A stretch of 40,453 nucleotides of DNA from Prevotella sp. UBA7764 (GTDB lineage: Bacteria; Bacteroidota; Bacteroidia; Bacteroidales; Bacteroidaceae), in contig DLDU01000057.1 in the NCBI GenBank assembly GCA_002481295.1, positions 52,341 through 92,793 of the forward strand, written 5' to 3'. Within the stretch, counting starts at the first letter, position 1. Each line of letters begins with the position of its first letter. Positions 27,376-36,335 of this stretch are shown piece after piece. The position numbers and the translations under genes were made by a program. The notes beneath the pieces were generated by a model that did no database searches, was not told the origin of the DNA, and saw only the letters and a list, made by a program, of their open reading frames with translations.

Positions 27376-28725
27376 TTATTTCTTAATGGGATAGAGATAG
27401 GACAGCAGCATCATGATCAATGCAAAGGCTGCTGGGAACAGAGAGAACAGGGCCCAGACCATCGTCAGCACGGAGTCGGTGATCGACTGCGGGTCGATGG
27501 TGGGGTTGCCAAACTGGTCAGTAATCATGTGCGCGCCGGCCAAACCAAGGAACATAGCGATCAGCGAACCAGAGATAGCTGTGCCAAACTTCTGTGCCAT
27601 CGTGCCAGAGGAGAAGATAAGACCTGTGGAGGAGGTACCGTTCTTCTTCGTTGCGTATTCGGCCACGTCGGCATACATTGACCACAGCAGTGGGGAGTAG
27701 ATGCCTACACCGGCCGAAGTGAGGATGGTCACGCCGATCATCACCCAGATATAGGCTGGCTTCATCGGGATGAAGAAGAAAAGAATGGAGGTCACAAAAC
27801 AGATGAAAGCTGAGAAGATAAACGTCTTGCGCTTCGAGCCCAGCCATTTGGTGCAGACCGGCGACAGACCGCCGAAGATCATGCAGGTCACCTCGCCGAA
27901 GGCCATAAACACCGTGTAGTTGATGATCAGGCTGCCTACGGTGATGTCACCGCCCATGCAGTAGGAGAACATATATCCGGCCACGGCATAGCGGAAACCA
28001 TTGAAGAAGTTGGTGCAGACAGCTGTCAGCGTCATGAAGATCCAAGGTTTGTTCTTTACCAAGTCCACGAACTGCTTGCCCGAGAACTTCTCGGCGCGCA
28101 CCGGTTTGAGCCGTTCCTTGGTGAGCAGACCGCAGGCCAGTGTGCCCGCAGCGGCGAGGGCACCGAAGAAACAACCCAGCACGGCATACTGATGCTGGTC
28201 AGTGCCACCGACAAACTTCTGAAGATAGGGGAAAGAGAGCAGGGTGATGAAGCCCATGGCATAGGCTCCCACCATGCGGAAAGCGGAGAACTGGTTCTTC
28301 TCGTTGTCGTCGTCGGTCATCACACCAAGCAAGGAGCCGAACGGCACATTGACGAGCGAATAGACCAGCATCATCAGTATATAGAAGAAGTAAGCATAGA
28401 CTCGTTTGCCCACAGGACCGAGATCAGGCGTATAGAGCAGCAGGGCAAAGATGACACCCAAGGGGATGGAGCCGAAGATGACCCAAGGGCGGTAGGTGCC
28501 CCAGCGGCTCTGCGTGCGGTCGGCAATGACGCCGATGACAGGGTCGATGAAGACATCGATGAGTCGCGCCACCAGCATCAGCACGGCAGCGTCGTAGAAT
28601 GTCAGACCGAAGACGTTGGTGAAGAATAGTGGAAAGGCTATGGACATGATCTTCCAAGTGATGCCGCCCGCAGCGGCATCACCGAGTGCATAGCCTATTT
28701 TCTCTGATAGTTTGATTTTAGCCAT
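27376..28725 (-). CDS. GPH-family (MFS) sugar cotransporter, probably for mannobiose
   Basis: A 449-residue inner-membrane protein with about 12 membrane segments. It begins KIKLSEKIGYALGDAAAGG, the standard opening of glycoside-pentoside-hexuronide:cation symporters, and has the GPH/MFS loop DRTQSRWGTYRPW. Placed between the GH130 phosphorylase and the epimerase, it most likely imports mannobiose or longer manno-oligosaccharides. The substrate is inferred from context. Confidence 0.92.
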   Translation of the reverse strand: MAKIKLSEKIGYALGDAAAGGITWKIMSIAFPLFFTNVFGLTFYDAAVLMLVARLIDVFIDPVIGVIADRTQSRWGTYRPWVIFGSIPLGVIFALLLYTPDLGPVGKRVYAYFFYILMMLVYSLVNVPFGSLLGVMTDDDNEKNQFSAFRMVGAYAMGFITLLSFPYLQKFVGGTDQHQYAVLGCFFGALAAAGTLACGLLTKERLKPVRAEKFSGKQFVDLVKNKPWIFMTLTAVCTNFFNGFRYAVAGYMFSYCMGGDITVGSLIINYTVFMAFGEVTCMIFGGLSPVCTKWLGSKRKTFIFSAFICFVTSILFFFIPMKPAYIWVMIGVTILTSAGVGIYSPLLWSMYADVAEYATKKNGTSSTGLIFSSGTMAQKFGTAISGSLIAMFLGLAGAHMITDQFGNPTIDPQSITDSVLTMVWALFSLFPAAFALIMMLLSYLYPIKK

Positions 28726-28744
28726 TGGTAAGGATTCATTGACG

Positions 28745-28782
28745 AAGCCTTTGTCAGGGTTTTAGCGCTCTGACAAAGGCTT
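28745..28782. terminator. Hairpin within the mannan operon
   Basis: Perfect 13-bp stem AAGCCTTTGTCAG/CTGACAAAGGCTT between the GH130 and transporter genes. There is no T tract on the minus strand. It may act as a partial terminator or an RNA processing or stability element that sets the ratio of upstream to downstream gene products. Confidence 0.55.
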
Positions 28783-28796
28783 TTGTCGCTTGTTGT

Positions 28797-29966
28797 TTAT
28801 TTCAGATTTTCTTTGTTTTTTGCGATGAGTTTCTTGATGGTTTCCACGCTCTTGCCGGTGGCGAAGCCGTCAGCGGGCGTGTGCATGCAGTAGTCCACGA
28901 GCTTGTCGATGGTCGAGGTGGCTACGTGCATACGGGTGTCGGAAGAGGCGTAGTAGATAAACACCTTGCCGTCTTCGTCAGCAATCCAGCCGTTGGAGAA
29001 CACCACGTTCATCACGTCGCCGATATACTCCTCGCCCTGAGGAACGAGGAAATAGCCGCCCGGCTGGGCAATGACGCGTGTGGGATCGTCGAGAGCTGTC
29101 ATATACATATAGAGTACATAGCGCAGACCGCTGGCACAGCCGCGTACGCCGTGGGCGAGATGGAGCCAGCCTTGAGGAGTCTTGATGGGATGGGGACCCT
29201 CGCCGTTCTTCACTTCCATGATGGTGTGATAGTGGCGCAGGTTGATGATCTTCTCTTCCTTCACCTCAGCGTGCTCGATGTCGTCGACAAGTGCCCAGCC
29301 GATGCCACCGCCGGAACCAGCGTCGATGAAGCCGTCCTGAGGACGTGTGTAGAAAGCGTACTTTCCGTCGACAAACTCAGGGTGCAGCACGACGTTGCGT
29401 TGCTGGCTCTTGGATTTCAGGTCTGGCAGGCGTTCCCAGTTGATGAGGTCCTTCGTGCGGGCAATGCCGGCAGTGGCTGTTGCGGCACTCAGGTCACCGG
29501 GCAGACTGTCGTCGTGCCGCTCTGCGCAGAACACGCCGTAGATCCATCCGTCTTCGTGGGCGGTGAGACGCATGTCATAGACATTGGTGGCGGGGATCAC
29601 ATCCTCGGGCATGGTGATGGGCTCAGGCCAGAAATGGAAGTTGTCTACGCCGTTGGGGCTTTCGGCAACAGCGAAGAAGCTCTTGCGGTCGGCACCCTCC
29701 ACACGCACGACAAGCAGGTATTTGCCATGCCACTTGATGGCTCCGCTGTTGAGCGTGGCGTTCATCATGATGCGCTGCATCAGGTAGGGATTATCCTTCT
29801 CATTGAAGTCGTAGCGCCACTCCAGCGGCGTGTGCTCGGCAGTGAGAACAGGATATTTATAACGTGTGTAGATGCCGTTGTCCCATTCCTGCGGCTCGTT
29901 CTGGCGGGTAATCAATTCTTCATGATGTGCGCGCAACTTGGCGACGCGGTCTTGGAATTCTGTCAT
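28797..29966 (-). CDS. GH130 4-O-beta-mannosylglucose phosphorylase
   Basis: Splits mannosylglucose with phosphate into mannose 1-phosphate and glucose in the cytoplasm. The start at 29966 (MTEFQDRVAKLRAHH) gives 389 residues and places the proton-donor Asp in NVYDMRL at residue 131, the same number as in the characterised Bacteroides fragilis enzyme; the longer frame to 30065 would add 33 atypical residues. Further family motifs are ATLNSGAIKWHGKYLLVVRVEG and IIN.RHYHTIMEVKNGEGP. There is no signal peptide. It is third in the mannan operon, directly after the mannanase. Confidence 0.94.
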   Translation of the reverse strand: MTEFQDRVAKLRAHHEELITRQNEPQEWDNGIYTRYKYPVLTAEHTPLEWRYDFNEKDNPYLMQRIMMNATLNSGAIKWHGKYLLVVRVEGADRKSFFAVAESPNGVDNFHFWPEPITMPEDVIPATNVYDMRLTAHEDGWIYGVFCAERHDDSLPGDLSAATATAGIARTKDLINWERLPDLKSKSQQRNVVLHPEFVDGKYAFYTRPQDGFIDAGSGGGIGWALVDDIEHAEVKEEKIINLRHYHTIMEVKNGEGPHPIKTPQGWLHLAHGVRGCASGLRYVLYMYMTALDDPTRVIAQPGGYFLVPQGEEYIGDVMNVVFSNGWIADEDGKVFIYYASSDTRMHVATSTIDKLVDYCMHTPADGFATGKSVETIKKLIAKNKENLK

Positions 29967-30076
29967 TTGTGAATGGTTTTTATCAGGTGATAATATATTT
30001 TTCTTTATTTGTGTTCTTGCCAATGCTGGCTCGTGGGGGATCTTCCTGTGTGATGAGACTGGCAAGGCAGTGTATG

Positions 30077-31132
30077 CTATTTGGTCTTGGCGATGTCCTT
30101 GACGGTCAGCACGCGGGGATCTTCGACCCAGGTCTTGAAGTCGTCGGCATCAGGATGCCCGGCGTATGGCACATAGAGTTCTTTGGCATTGTCCCAGGCA
30201 TTGCGCCAGAAGAGTATATAGCAGATGGGGTAAGGCTTGATGGCCGGCCAGAGCACTGTAGTGAACCAGTCTTTGATCGGCAGCTTCTGTGATCCAGTCT
30301 CTGTCAGGGCAATGAGTTTTTGGTGTTTCTTGCCCATTTCGGTCAACCAGCTGAGCTCACGCTCAATGTTCTTAGCGTAGTTTTCGGCACTGCCTTCAAA
30401 GTCGTAGAGGTCCACGCCAAGCAGATCTACGTATTTATCTCCCGGATAATAGATCTCCAGACTTGCGTCGCCCATATTCGGGGAGAAGCCCCACACGAGG
30501 TTGTTAAGGCCTTGGCGCTTCATAAACTGATAGGTATAGACATAGAGTTGCTTGTATTGCTCAGTGGTGCAACTGTTCTTTCCCCACCAGAACCAGCCGC
30601 CGCCCATCTCGTGCCAAGGGCGGAAGATGACGGGAATCGGCTGTCCCTTGTCGTTGCGCAAGGAAGCCAGGAAGCGGGCCACGCGCTTCATGCGCTTGGC
30701 AAACTCCTTGCAGCACTTGCCGCCGGGGAGGATTTCTCCTACCGGTTTTCCTTCCGGATCCCAAGCGTTCTTGCCGGTGACAGGATTGTTGGGATGCCAG
30801 CTGATCTCCACGATGCCGCCGCGGCGGTTCTGTGCTTTGATTTCCTGACGCATACGGTCGAAAGGTACACCGTCTAGATTATTTGTTTTTCCCAATTCCA
30901 AGTCACCGAGTTCAAAACCCATCACGGCGGGATAGTCACCGCAGACCTCCTTTACGTCACTGCGTCCCTTGTCCCATTTCCATGTGCTGCCATAGACAGG
31001 ATCGTCCTGATGACCCACCATCACACCGCTTTTCTGCAATTTTGCCATGCGGCGGATGAGCTGAGTGGCAGGCGAGGCGGCGCAGTTGAGGCCGAGAGCC
31101 AGCAACAATGTCGTAATGATCGATGTCTTCAT
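30077..31132 (-). CDS. Secreted GH26 beta-mannanase
   Basis: Cuts the beta-1,4-mannan backbone, probably releasing mannobiose. The 351-residue protein has a signal peptide (KTSIITTLLLALGLNCAAS) and a GH26 barrel: HQDDPVYG, IVEISWHPNNPVTGKNAWD, IFRPWHEMGGGWFWWG with the acid/base Glu175, and IALTETGSQ with the nucleophile Glu278. No carbohydrate-binding module is attached. It lies second in the operon, downstream of the esterase, so deacetylation and backbone cutting are made together. Exact location (periplasm or outer surface) is not clear; no lipobox is certain. Confidence 0.95.
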   Translation of the reverse strand: MKTSIITTLLLALGLNCAASPATQLIRRMAKLQKSGVMVGHQDDPVYGSTWKWDKGRSDVKEVCGDYPAVMGFELGDLELGKTNNLDGVPFDRMRQEIKAQNRRGGIVEISWHPNNPVTGKNAWDPEGKPVGEILPGGKCCKEFAKRMKRVARFLASLRNDKGQPIPVIFRPWHEMGGGWFWWGKNSCTTEQYKQLYVYTYQFMKRQGLNNLVWGFSPNMGDASLEIYYPGDKYVDLLGVDLYDFEGSAENYAKNIERELSWLTEMGKKHQKLIALTETGSQKLPIKDWFTTVLWPAIKPYPICYILFWRNAWDNAKELYVPYAGHPDADDFKTWVEDPRVLTVKDIAKTK

Positions 31133-31213
31133 TATGATATGGTTTTATGTTTTGAATGCTATATCTATGTGATTTGCAAGCTATATCTATGGTATCTAAA
31201 TACGATGTCTATG

Positions 31214-32497
31214 CTATTTGATGTCCATCATCTTCAGCAGCCATGCCTCCCATTCGTCCCACTGCTCCTGAAACCAATAGTGGCCTGTGAGCTGATAGAC
31301 GCTGAGATGTTTGGGTGCCTTCACGATATTGTAGGTGCCGTAGGACGATGTCGGTGGTACCACCTCGTCGTTGTATCCGAAAGAGAACCAGCAGGGACTG
31401 GTCACCCGACGGGCGAAGTTGACGCCGTCGTAGTAGCGCGCACCTTTGATGCGGGCCTCACTGGGGTTCTTGACCTGATAGAAATAATGTGGCCATCCGC
31501 CGGCGACGCCCTTCAACTCACTCTCGTAGTCGCACATGGCATCGTGGACAGCGCCCATGAAACTCACGCGTTTGTCGAGAGCGGCTACGGCGAGCGAGAG
31601 AAAACCGCCCTGACTTGAGCCCGTCACGCCGAGGTGCTGGCCGTCCCACTGCGGCAGTGAGGCGATGTAATCGACACAGCGCACGGCACCGACAACCACA
31701 CGCTTATAGTAGTTCTTATCTGGGTTGTCGAGATTCGTGTCCCAATAGTTGTCGAGTCCGCCACGGAAGATCTCGTCATAGACATGTTGCGGGAGAGTCA
31801 CAGGCAGGCCGTGGATGCCGATTTCCAGCGTGATGGCACCGCGCGAGGCAGTGTAGACGTCACCGCTGTATGGGCGCACGCCGGCACCGGGCACGCGGAG
31901 CAGAGCAGGATATTTCCCCGGTTTCACCGGTACACATAGGATACCGAAGATGTGTCCGCCAGGTCGGTCATTGACAAAGCTCACCTCGTAGACATTCACG
32001 TCTTTGGTCGAGCGGTCGGGCAGGGGCGTGAGATGCGGGTCGAGATCGTATTGACGGGCCTGATTCAAAGCCTTGCTCCAAAAATCGCCGAAGTCATCGG
32101 GACATTGTGTGGCGGGCGCGATCTTCTCGGGATCGAAGGCTGCTGTGCACAGTCCTTCGTAGTCCTTGCCACCGACGTGTGCCGTGACCTTGAGGCGATA
32201 GAAGCCGGGCTTGGTCAGCTTGCCGCTGAGGCGGACCGTACCGTCTTTGAGTGTGACACCTTTTTTATATATAGAGGGATACATCACCGGACCGGCCTCG
32301 TAGTCGATCTGTGCGTCAGGCAGTGGCGTGCCCGACTTGAGTACAGAGACAGAGAATTGCGCAGTCTGGCCCACGTGATAGTTCCAGTTGTTGTGGTCGG
32401 GCTGTACGGTCACAGAGATGTTGTTGCCTCTGATCTGCGCGCCTATTGTCATGCTGATCAGCAGGATCATCAGGAAGAGAAGGGAAAGTCGCTTCAT
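31214..32497 (-). CDS. Secreted CE7-type acetylesterase (AXE1 family)
   Basis: Removes acetyl groups from sugars; here the likely target is acetylated manno-oligosaccharides. The 427-residue protein has a signal peptide (KRLSLLFLMILLISMTIGA), an N-terminal beta domain of about 100 residues (KSGTPLPDAQIDYEAG...), and an alpha/beta hydrolase with the CE7-like nucleophile GSSQGG (Ser295), acid Asp377 in GYNDEVVPP and His406 in TGHYWF. First gene of the mannan operon, with a TATCTTTG box about 110 bases upstream. The CE7 assignment is from the GxSQGG motif and fold; substrate is inferred from context. Confidence 0.9.
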   Translation of the reverse strand: MKRLSLLFLMILLISMTIGAQIRGNNISVTVQPDHNNWNYHVGQTAQFSVSVLKSGTPLPDAQIDYEAGPVMYPSIYKKGVTLKDGTVRLSGKLTKPGFYRLKVTAHVGGKDYEGLCTAAFDPEKIAPATQCPDDFGDFWSKALNQARQYDLDPHLTPLPDRSTKDVNVYEVSFVNDRPGGHIFGILCVPVKPGKYPALLRVPGAGVRPYSGDVYTASRGAITLEIGIHGLPVTLPQHVYDEIFRGGLDNYWDTNLDNPDKNYYKRVVVGAVRCVDYIASLPQWDGQHLGVTGSSQGGFLSLAVAALDKRVSFMGAVHDAMCDYESELKGVAGGWPHYFYQVKNPSEARIKGARYYDGVNFARRVTSPCWFSFGYNDEVVPPTSSYGTYNIVKAPKHLSVYQLTGHYWFQEQWDEWEAWLLKMMDIK

Positions 32498-32606
32498 TGT
32501 TTTGATGTTGTCTTTATGTTATTAGGTTGACGGAAGTCTGAGCACGAAAGTGTCAGTCTCCGTCACATTCATTTAATGGTTTTAATCTTATGATTGAAAT
32601 CTGCTG

Positions 32607-32614
32607 CAAAGATA
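32607..32614 (-). promoter_or_regulatory. -7 box for the mannan operon
   Basis: Minus strand TATCTTTG, giving a leader of about 100 bases before the esterase ATG. No TTTG is at the usual spacing, as expected for a promoter that depends on an activator such as the AraC protein encoded at the end of the operon. Confidence 0.5.
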
Positions 32615-32817
32615 AGAGTTTCATTCCAAACTGAATAATACAATTTTGACATAAACACGTACTTTCGTCTTTATTTTGTTTAAGTAACGAAAATATGTCA
32701 GAAATCAAAGGTTTTGTTTAGGAACAATAGTATCTAAAATGGTATAAGTAACATTCTTTTTATAAGATCGTATTGTATTTGGTAAATATAGTATTACACG
32801 GTTTTTAATATATTCTA

Positions 32818-33102
32818 TACCTTTGCAGTCGTAAAGAAGACATGTATAAGAAACAGACAAGATACAATAGGATTGATCATATATCACCAAGCCGTTTAGG
32901 CAAAATATGTATAGTAATAATATATAGGTAGTTTTTTGTAGGAAGGGAGGAGTCGTGAGATAGCTCTCTTTTTCTTAGGTTTTTACCAAATAGCTCTCGT
33001 GTGTCATGCACACGACATATTAGGTAGATAAAGTTCCACAGATAGACTGATAGATTGTTTTCATGGATAGCCACGGACAGCGTTTGCTTGCCGTGGTTTT
33101 TT
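32818..33102 (+). promoter_or_regulatory. Leader with -7 box and terminator upstream of the SASA esterase gene
   Basis: TACCTTTG (32818-32825) marks a promoter. About 245 bases later a stem CCACGG.CA/TGCCGTGG (33071-33096) runs into six T residues, a good intrinsic terminator, 70 bases before the esterase ATG. Between them lie a hairpin TCGTGTG-tcatg-CACACGA, a repeated ATAGCTCTC, and a 29-codon frame at 32842-32931 (MYKKQTRYNRIDHI...). No other promoter is seen between the terminator and the gene. Either this is an attenuated leader, or it is a separate small RNA or small protein gene. The reading frame is too short to judge. Confidence 0.5.
33071..33102 (+). terminator. Intrinsic terminator upstream of the SASA esterase
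   Basis: Stem CCACGG[A]CA/TGCCGTGG with a 9-base loop and one bulged A, followed by TTTTTT. Confidence 0.75.
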
Positions 33103-33172
33103 ATATATTATCAACAATATATATAAGGAGGAAGAGTTAATTAGGAATAAAAACAACTTAAATTAAACACAA

Positions 33173-34630
33173 ATGACAACTAAACAACTCTTTGTTTCGC
33201 TTGCCGCCCTTGCGTTGCCGCTCATGGGGCAGGCGAAGGTCAGATTGCCACACTTGGTTTCTGACGGCATGGTATTGCAGCAGCAAAGTGAGGCTCGCCT
33301 GTGGGGATGGGACCAGCCCGGCAAGACGGTGCGCGTCAGCGTGTCGTGGAGCAGTGATGTCTACTCGGTTCGAGTCGGTCGCGACGGAAAGTGGCTCCTC
33401 AAAGTCAAGACGCCCAAGGCCAGCTACACGCCGCTGTCGGTGACTTTCGACGATGGTGAGAAGACGACAATCAAGGGACTGCTCAGTGGTGAAGTATGGG
33501 TCTGTGCCGGACAGAGCAACATGGAGTTTCCCGTGCAGGGCTTTGGCAACTGTCCGCTGAAGGACTACAACGAGGTGGTGACCACGACATCTGAGGTGCG
33601 TGGCGTCCACTTTGTGAAGATTCCAAGCGTGATGCGCACCGAGCCGCAAGACGATGCCGATTGCCAATGGAAGGCTGTGGATGTCAACACGGTGGGAGAC
33701 TGCAGCGCAGTGGGCTATTTCTTCGCGCGCAAGGTCAACAGCGTGGCCAATGTGCCGGTGGGCTTGATACTTGCCAACAAAGGCGGATCGCGTGTGGAGA
33801 GCTGGCTCGATGCCGACAATCTGAAGAAATATACTAAGGAAGAACTCGACTCCAGCAAGCTGGTGAAGAAGTTTCCCTATGACTATCTGCGCCCGCTGTT
33901 GTGGGGCAACGGCACTTTCCACCCCATCCTCAACTACACCGTTAAGGGCATTCTCTACTATCAGGGATGCTCCAATGTCGGTGCGCCGGGCAATGAATAT
34001 TCCGACCGGCTGAAGCTCCTCGTGGAGCAGTGGCGCCGCGACTTCGGTGAGGGCGAGATCCCATTCTACTTCGTGCAGATTGCTCCTTATATATATGGTG
34101 ACGGTGCCGACGGCATTTCCGGTGCTTTGCTTCGCGAGCAGCAGGAGCGTGCGGCCAGCATCATTCCCAACAGCGCCCTGGTCTGCACCAATGATCTCGT
34201 CTATCCTTGGGAGAGAAATCAGATCCATCCCTGCCAGAAACAGCCTGTCGGCGAGCGCCTCGCCTTCCTTGCGCTCAACCGCAACTACGGTTTTAAGAGC
34301 ATCAAATGCGAGAGCCCGGTGTATAAGAGCATGTTTATCGAGGGTGACACCTGCTATGTGAGCCTTGACAAAACCGAAGGCGGCATCTCTCGCTACGACG
34401 ATATTGAGGGCTTTGAAGTGGCCGGAGCCGACAAGGTCTTCCATCGCGCTGTGGCAGGTCACTTCTGGGTACCGGGCCAGGATCGCCGCAATGAGACGAT
34501 CTTCGTCACGTCGCCTGAGGTGAAGCAGCCTAAGTACGTACGCTACTGCTTCCGCAATTTCGAGTTGGGCAACCTGAAAAACTGTGCTAACCTGCCGCTG
34601 ATGCCCTTCCGGACAGACAAAGATGAATAG
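33173..34630 (+). CDS. Secreted SASA-family (SGNH) acetylesterase
   Basis: Annotated in relatives as sialate O-acetylesterase but often acts on plant glycans; here probably acetyl-mannan. The 485-residue protein has a signal peptide (TTKQLFVSLAALALPLMGQA), an N-terminal beta domain (residues 24-100), the nucleophile block CAGQSNMEFP (Ser115), YYQGCSNVG (block equivalent to the usual QGE) and IHPCQKQPVGERLA with the catalytic His352. The start is preceded by an A-rich tract with little Shine-Dalgarno character; GGAGG is 40 bases upstream. It faces the mannan operon across a 675-bp control region, which suggests shared regulation. Confidence 0.92.
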   Translation: MTTKQLFVSLAALALPLMGQAKVRLPHLVSDGMVLQQQSEARLWGWDQPGKTVRVSVSWSSDVYSVRVGRDGKWLLKVKTPKASYTPLSVTFDDGEKTTIKGLLSGEVWVCAGQSNMEFPVQGFGNCPLKDYNEVVTTTSEVRGVHFVKIPSVMRTEPQDDADCQWKAVDVNTVGDCSAVGYFFARKVNSVANVPVGLILANKGGSRVESWLDADNLKKYTKEELDSSKLVKKFPYDYLRPLLWGNGTFHPILNYTVKGILYYQGCSNVGAPGNEYSDRLKLLVEQWRRDFGEGEIPFYFVQIAPYIYGDGADGISGALLREQQERAASIIPNSALVCTNDLVYPWERNQIHPCQKQPVGERLAFLALNRNYGFKSIKCESPVYKSMFIEGDTCYVSLDKTEGGISRYDDIEGFEVAGADKVFHRAVAGHFWVPGQDRRNETIFVTSPEVKQPKYVRYCFRNFELGNLKNCANLPLMPFRTDKDE

Positions 34631-34650
34631 CAGAAGCCAATTGTTGCATA

Positions 34651-34705
34651 TATAAAAAGCGAGCGCCCTTGGAGCATTCCTTATGACAGGATACTCCAAG
34701 GGCGC
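34651..34705. terminator. Convergent terminator between SASA and WcaJ-like genes
   Basis: 12-bp stem GCGCCCTTGGAG/CTCCAAGGGCGC (34663-34705). A TTTTTATATA tract follows on the minus strand after four bases, so it fits best as terminator of the WcaJ-like gene; the plus strand has no T tract. Confidence 0.7.
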
Positions 34706-34728
34706 TGGCCGTTGAGCCCCCCAAAAGT

Positions 34729-36150
34729 TCAGTAAGCCTTCTTGTCATGGACAAAGAAAGTTCGGAAAGTCATGGCTATGATCCTCAGATCCAGTCCTAT
34801 GTTCCAATGCTCCATATACCAGATGTCGCGCTGAATGCGCTCTTCCATCTGCCAGAGCTCTTTGGTCTCGCCACGACATCCGGTGACCTGTGCCCATCCG
34901 GTGATGCCGGGTTTGCAGAAGTGCCGTACCATGTATTTGTCAATCAGCTTGCCGTACATCTCGGTATGTGCGAGCATGTGCGGACGGGGACCGACCAAAC
35001 TCATGTTACCAATGAGCACATTGAAGAACTGTGGCAGTTCGTCAATGTTATATTTCCGAATGAAGTTGCCGAAGGGGAACTTGCGCGGGTCGTTCTCGGT
35101 GGCCTGCTTGCTGTCGGCGTCCTTGTTGACGTGCATCGAGCGGAACTTATAGCACCAGAATGTCTTGCCGTTGAGCCCGGTACGTTGCTGACAGAAGAAC
35201 ACCGGACCCGGGCTCTGAATCTTGATTATCATACCGACAACCAAGGTCAGCGGAATGACAAAGAGACAAGCTACGCTGCTAACAACGAGATCAAAGAGGC
35301 GCTTGATCAACTTATTGTAGGGCTGCATCAACGGGCTCCGATGGTTGGTGAAAAACAGATGTTCACCCATGTGCACAGGACGCAGGCTCACATTGGCACC
35401 CACAAAAGTGCGTGGTACATAATAGAAATGCACGACATTCTTATCGCAGGATCGCATGATGCGATCAACCTCGTAGCCCTGTTCGTGTGGCAAGCTGCAA
35501 AACACTAAGTCGATCCCCGACTGATTCAACGGCGACTGATCGTTATGTTGCATCAACAGGTTCATTTGACCCAACGTGCCCAAATATTGAAATGTATCAG
35601 GGCTGCCAGCTATAGGTGTATCACTATAATAGCCTAAAGAGCGATAACCCATTTCGGGATTCTCCGCCATTTCCTTGTGCAGCGCTAATAGAGCCGGGTC
35701 ATCTCCTACAAAGAGGACTCTTTGCACATTACGTCCGTGACTACGCAAACGGTTCAGAAAAGCACGCTCACAAAGACGTGATCCCATTATAGCCATGTAT
35801 GAGCCTGAGAAAAAGAATGCCGCAAACACAGTCGGAGTATTGTTGAAGATCATCTTCAGCAGTATGGCAAAGGACAAAGTGAAGGTAAGCGTCAGACGAA
35901 ATACGTTAATGGACACGTCTACAAGACGCAGTAATCTCATGTGGACAATACTACGGAAAAAGAGCTCACCAATCAGCACAGACACATTCATCAAGACAAC
36001 TACGACCCGGGTATATGCATGAAAATATACCGGAATGTTTTTTCCAAGCATCATAAAGGTCAAGTAAAAAACAAAGTTGACAATGACAAAGTCGCAACAT
36101 GAGATGGCGGCCAATAGAGTTTTACTTCTGTCTACGTTGATATTATTCAT
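34729..36150 (-). CDS. Polyprenyl-phosphate sugar-phosphate transferase (WcaJ/CpsE-like)
   Basis: Starts glycan synthesis by moving a sugar 1-phosphate (often glucose) onto undecaprenyl phosphate. The 473-residue protein has four to five N-terminal membrane segments, a central NAD-like fold (RVLFVGDDPALLALHKEM), one further membrane segment (FDLVVSSVACLFVIPLTLVVG) and the catalytic domain with KIQSPGPVFFCQQRTGLNGK, KFRSMH, RKYNIDELPQFFNVL and LVGPRPH. Length is normal. It is divergent from the SpmA/SpmB-like gene, both with clear -7 boxes. Sugar specificity is inferred from the family. Confidence 0.93.
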   Translation of the reverse strand: MNNINVDRSKTLLAAISCCDFVIVNFVFYLTFMMLGKNIPVYFHAYTRVVVVLMNVSVLIGELFFRSIVHMRLLRLVDVSINVFRLTLTFTLSFAILLKMIFNNTPTVFAAFFFSGSYMAIMGSRLCERAFLNRLRSHGRNVQRVLFVGDDPALLALHKEMAENPEMGYRSLGYYSDTPIAGSPDTFQYLGTLGQMNLLMQHNDQSPLNQSGIDLVFCSLPHEQGYEVDRIMRSCDKNVVHFYYVPRTFVGANVSLRPVHMGEHLFFTNHRSPLMQPYNKLIKRLFDLVVSSVACLFVIPLTLVVGMIIKIQSPGPVFFCQQRTGLNGKTFWCYKFRSMHVNKDADSKQATENDPRKFPFGNFIRKYNIDELPQFFNVLIGNMSLVGPRPHMLAHTEMYGKLIDKYMVRHFCKPGITGWAQVTGCRGETKELWQMEERIQRDIWYMEHWNIGLDLRIIAMTFRTFFVHDKKAY

Positions 36151-36228
36151 GCTACGGATGGTTTTTATTCACTTCCCTCTGCCATAAGGCGGATGGGACA
36201 GGCTTAATACTGTTCGTCTTAACGTGGC

Positions 36229-36259
36229 AAATTTACGACTTTATTTTAGATTATACAAA
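36229..36259 (-). promoter_or_regulatory. Promoter of the WcaJ-like gene
   Basis: Minus strand TTTG (36259-36256), 19-base spacer, TAAATTTG (36236-36229). Confidence 0.75.
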
Positions 36260-36297
36260 TATTAGCCACTAAAAAAGTGCATGTAGGTTTTTTTTAT

Positions 36298-36305
36298 TAC
36301 CTTTG
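36298..36305 (+). promoter_or_regulatory. -7 box of the SpmA/SpmB-like gene
   Basis: TACCTTTG about 30 bases before the ATG at 36336, opposite the WcaJ promoter. No good -33 TTTG. Confidence 0.55.
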
Positions 36306-36335
36306 CATTGCCAAAGGTGTATAAGAAGATATAAT

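Noticed and set aside
31133..31213. Repeated GCTATATCTATG between the GH26 and CE7 genes
   Set aside because: Short, A/T-rich and only two to three copies; no clear function, probably local slippage.
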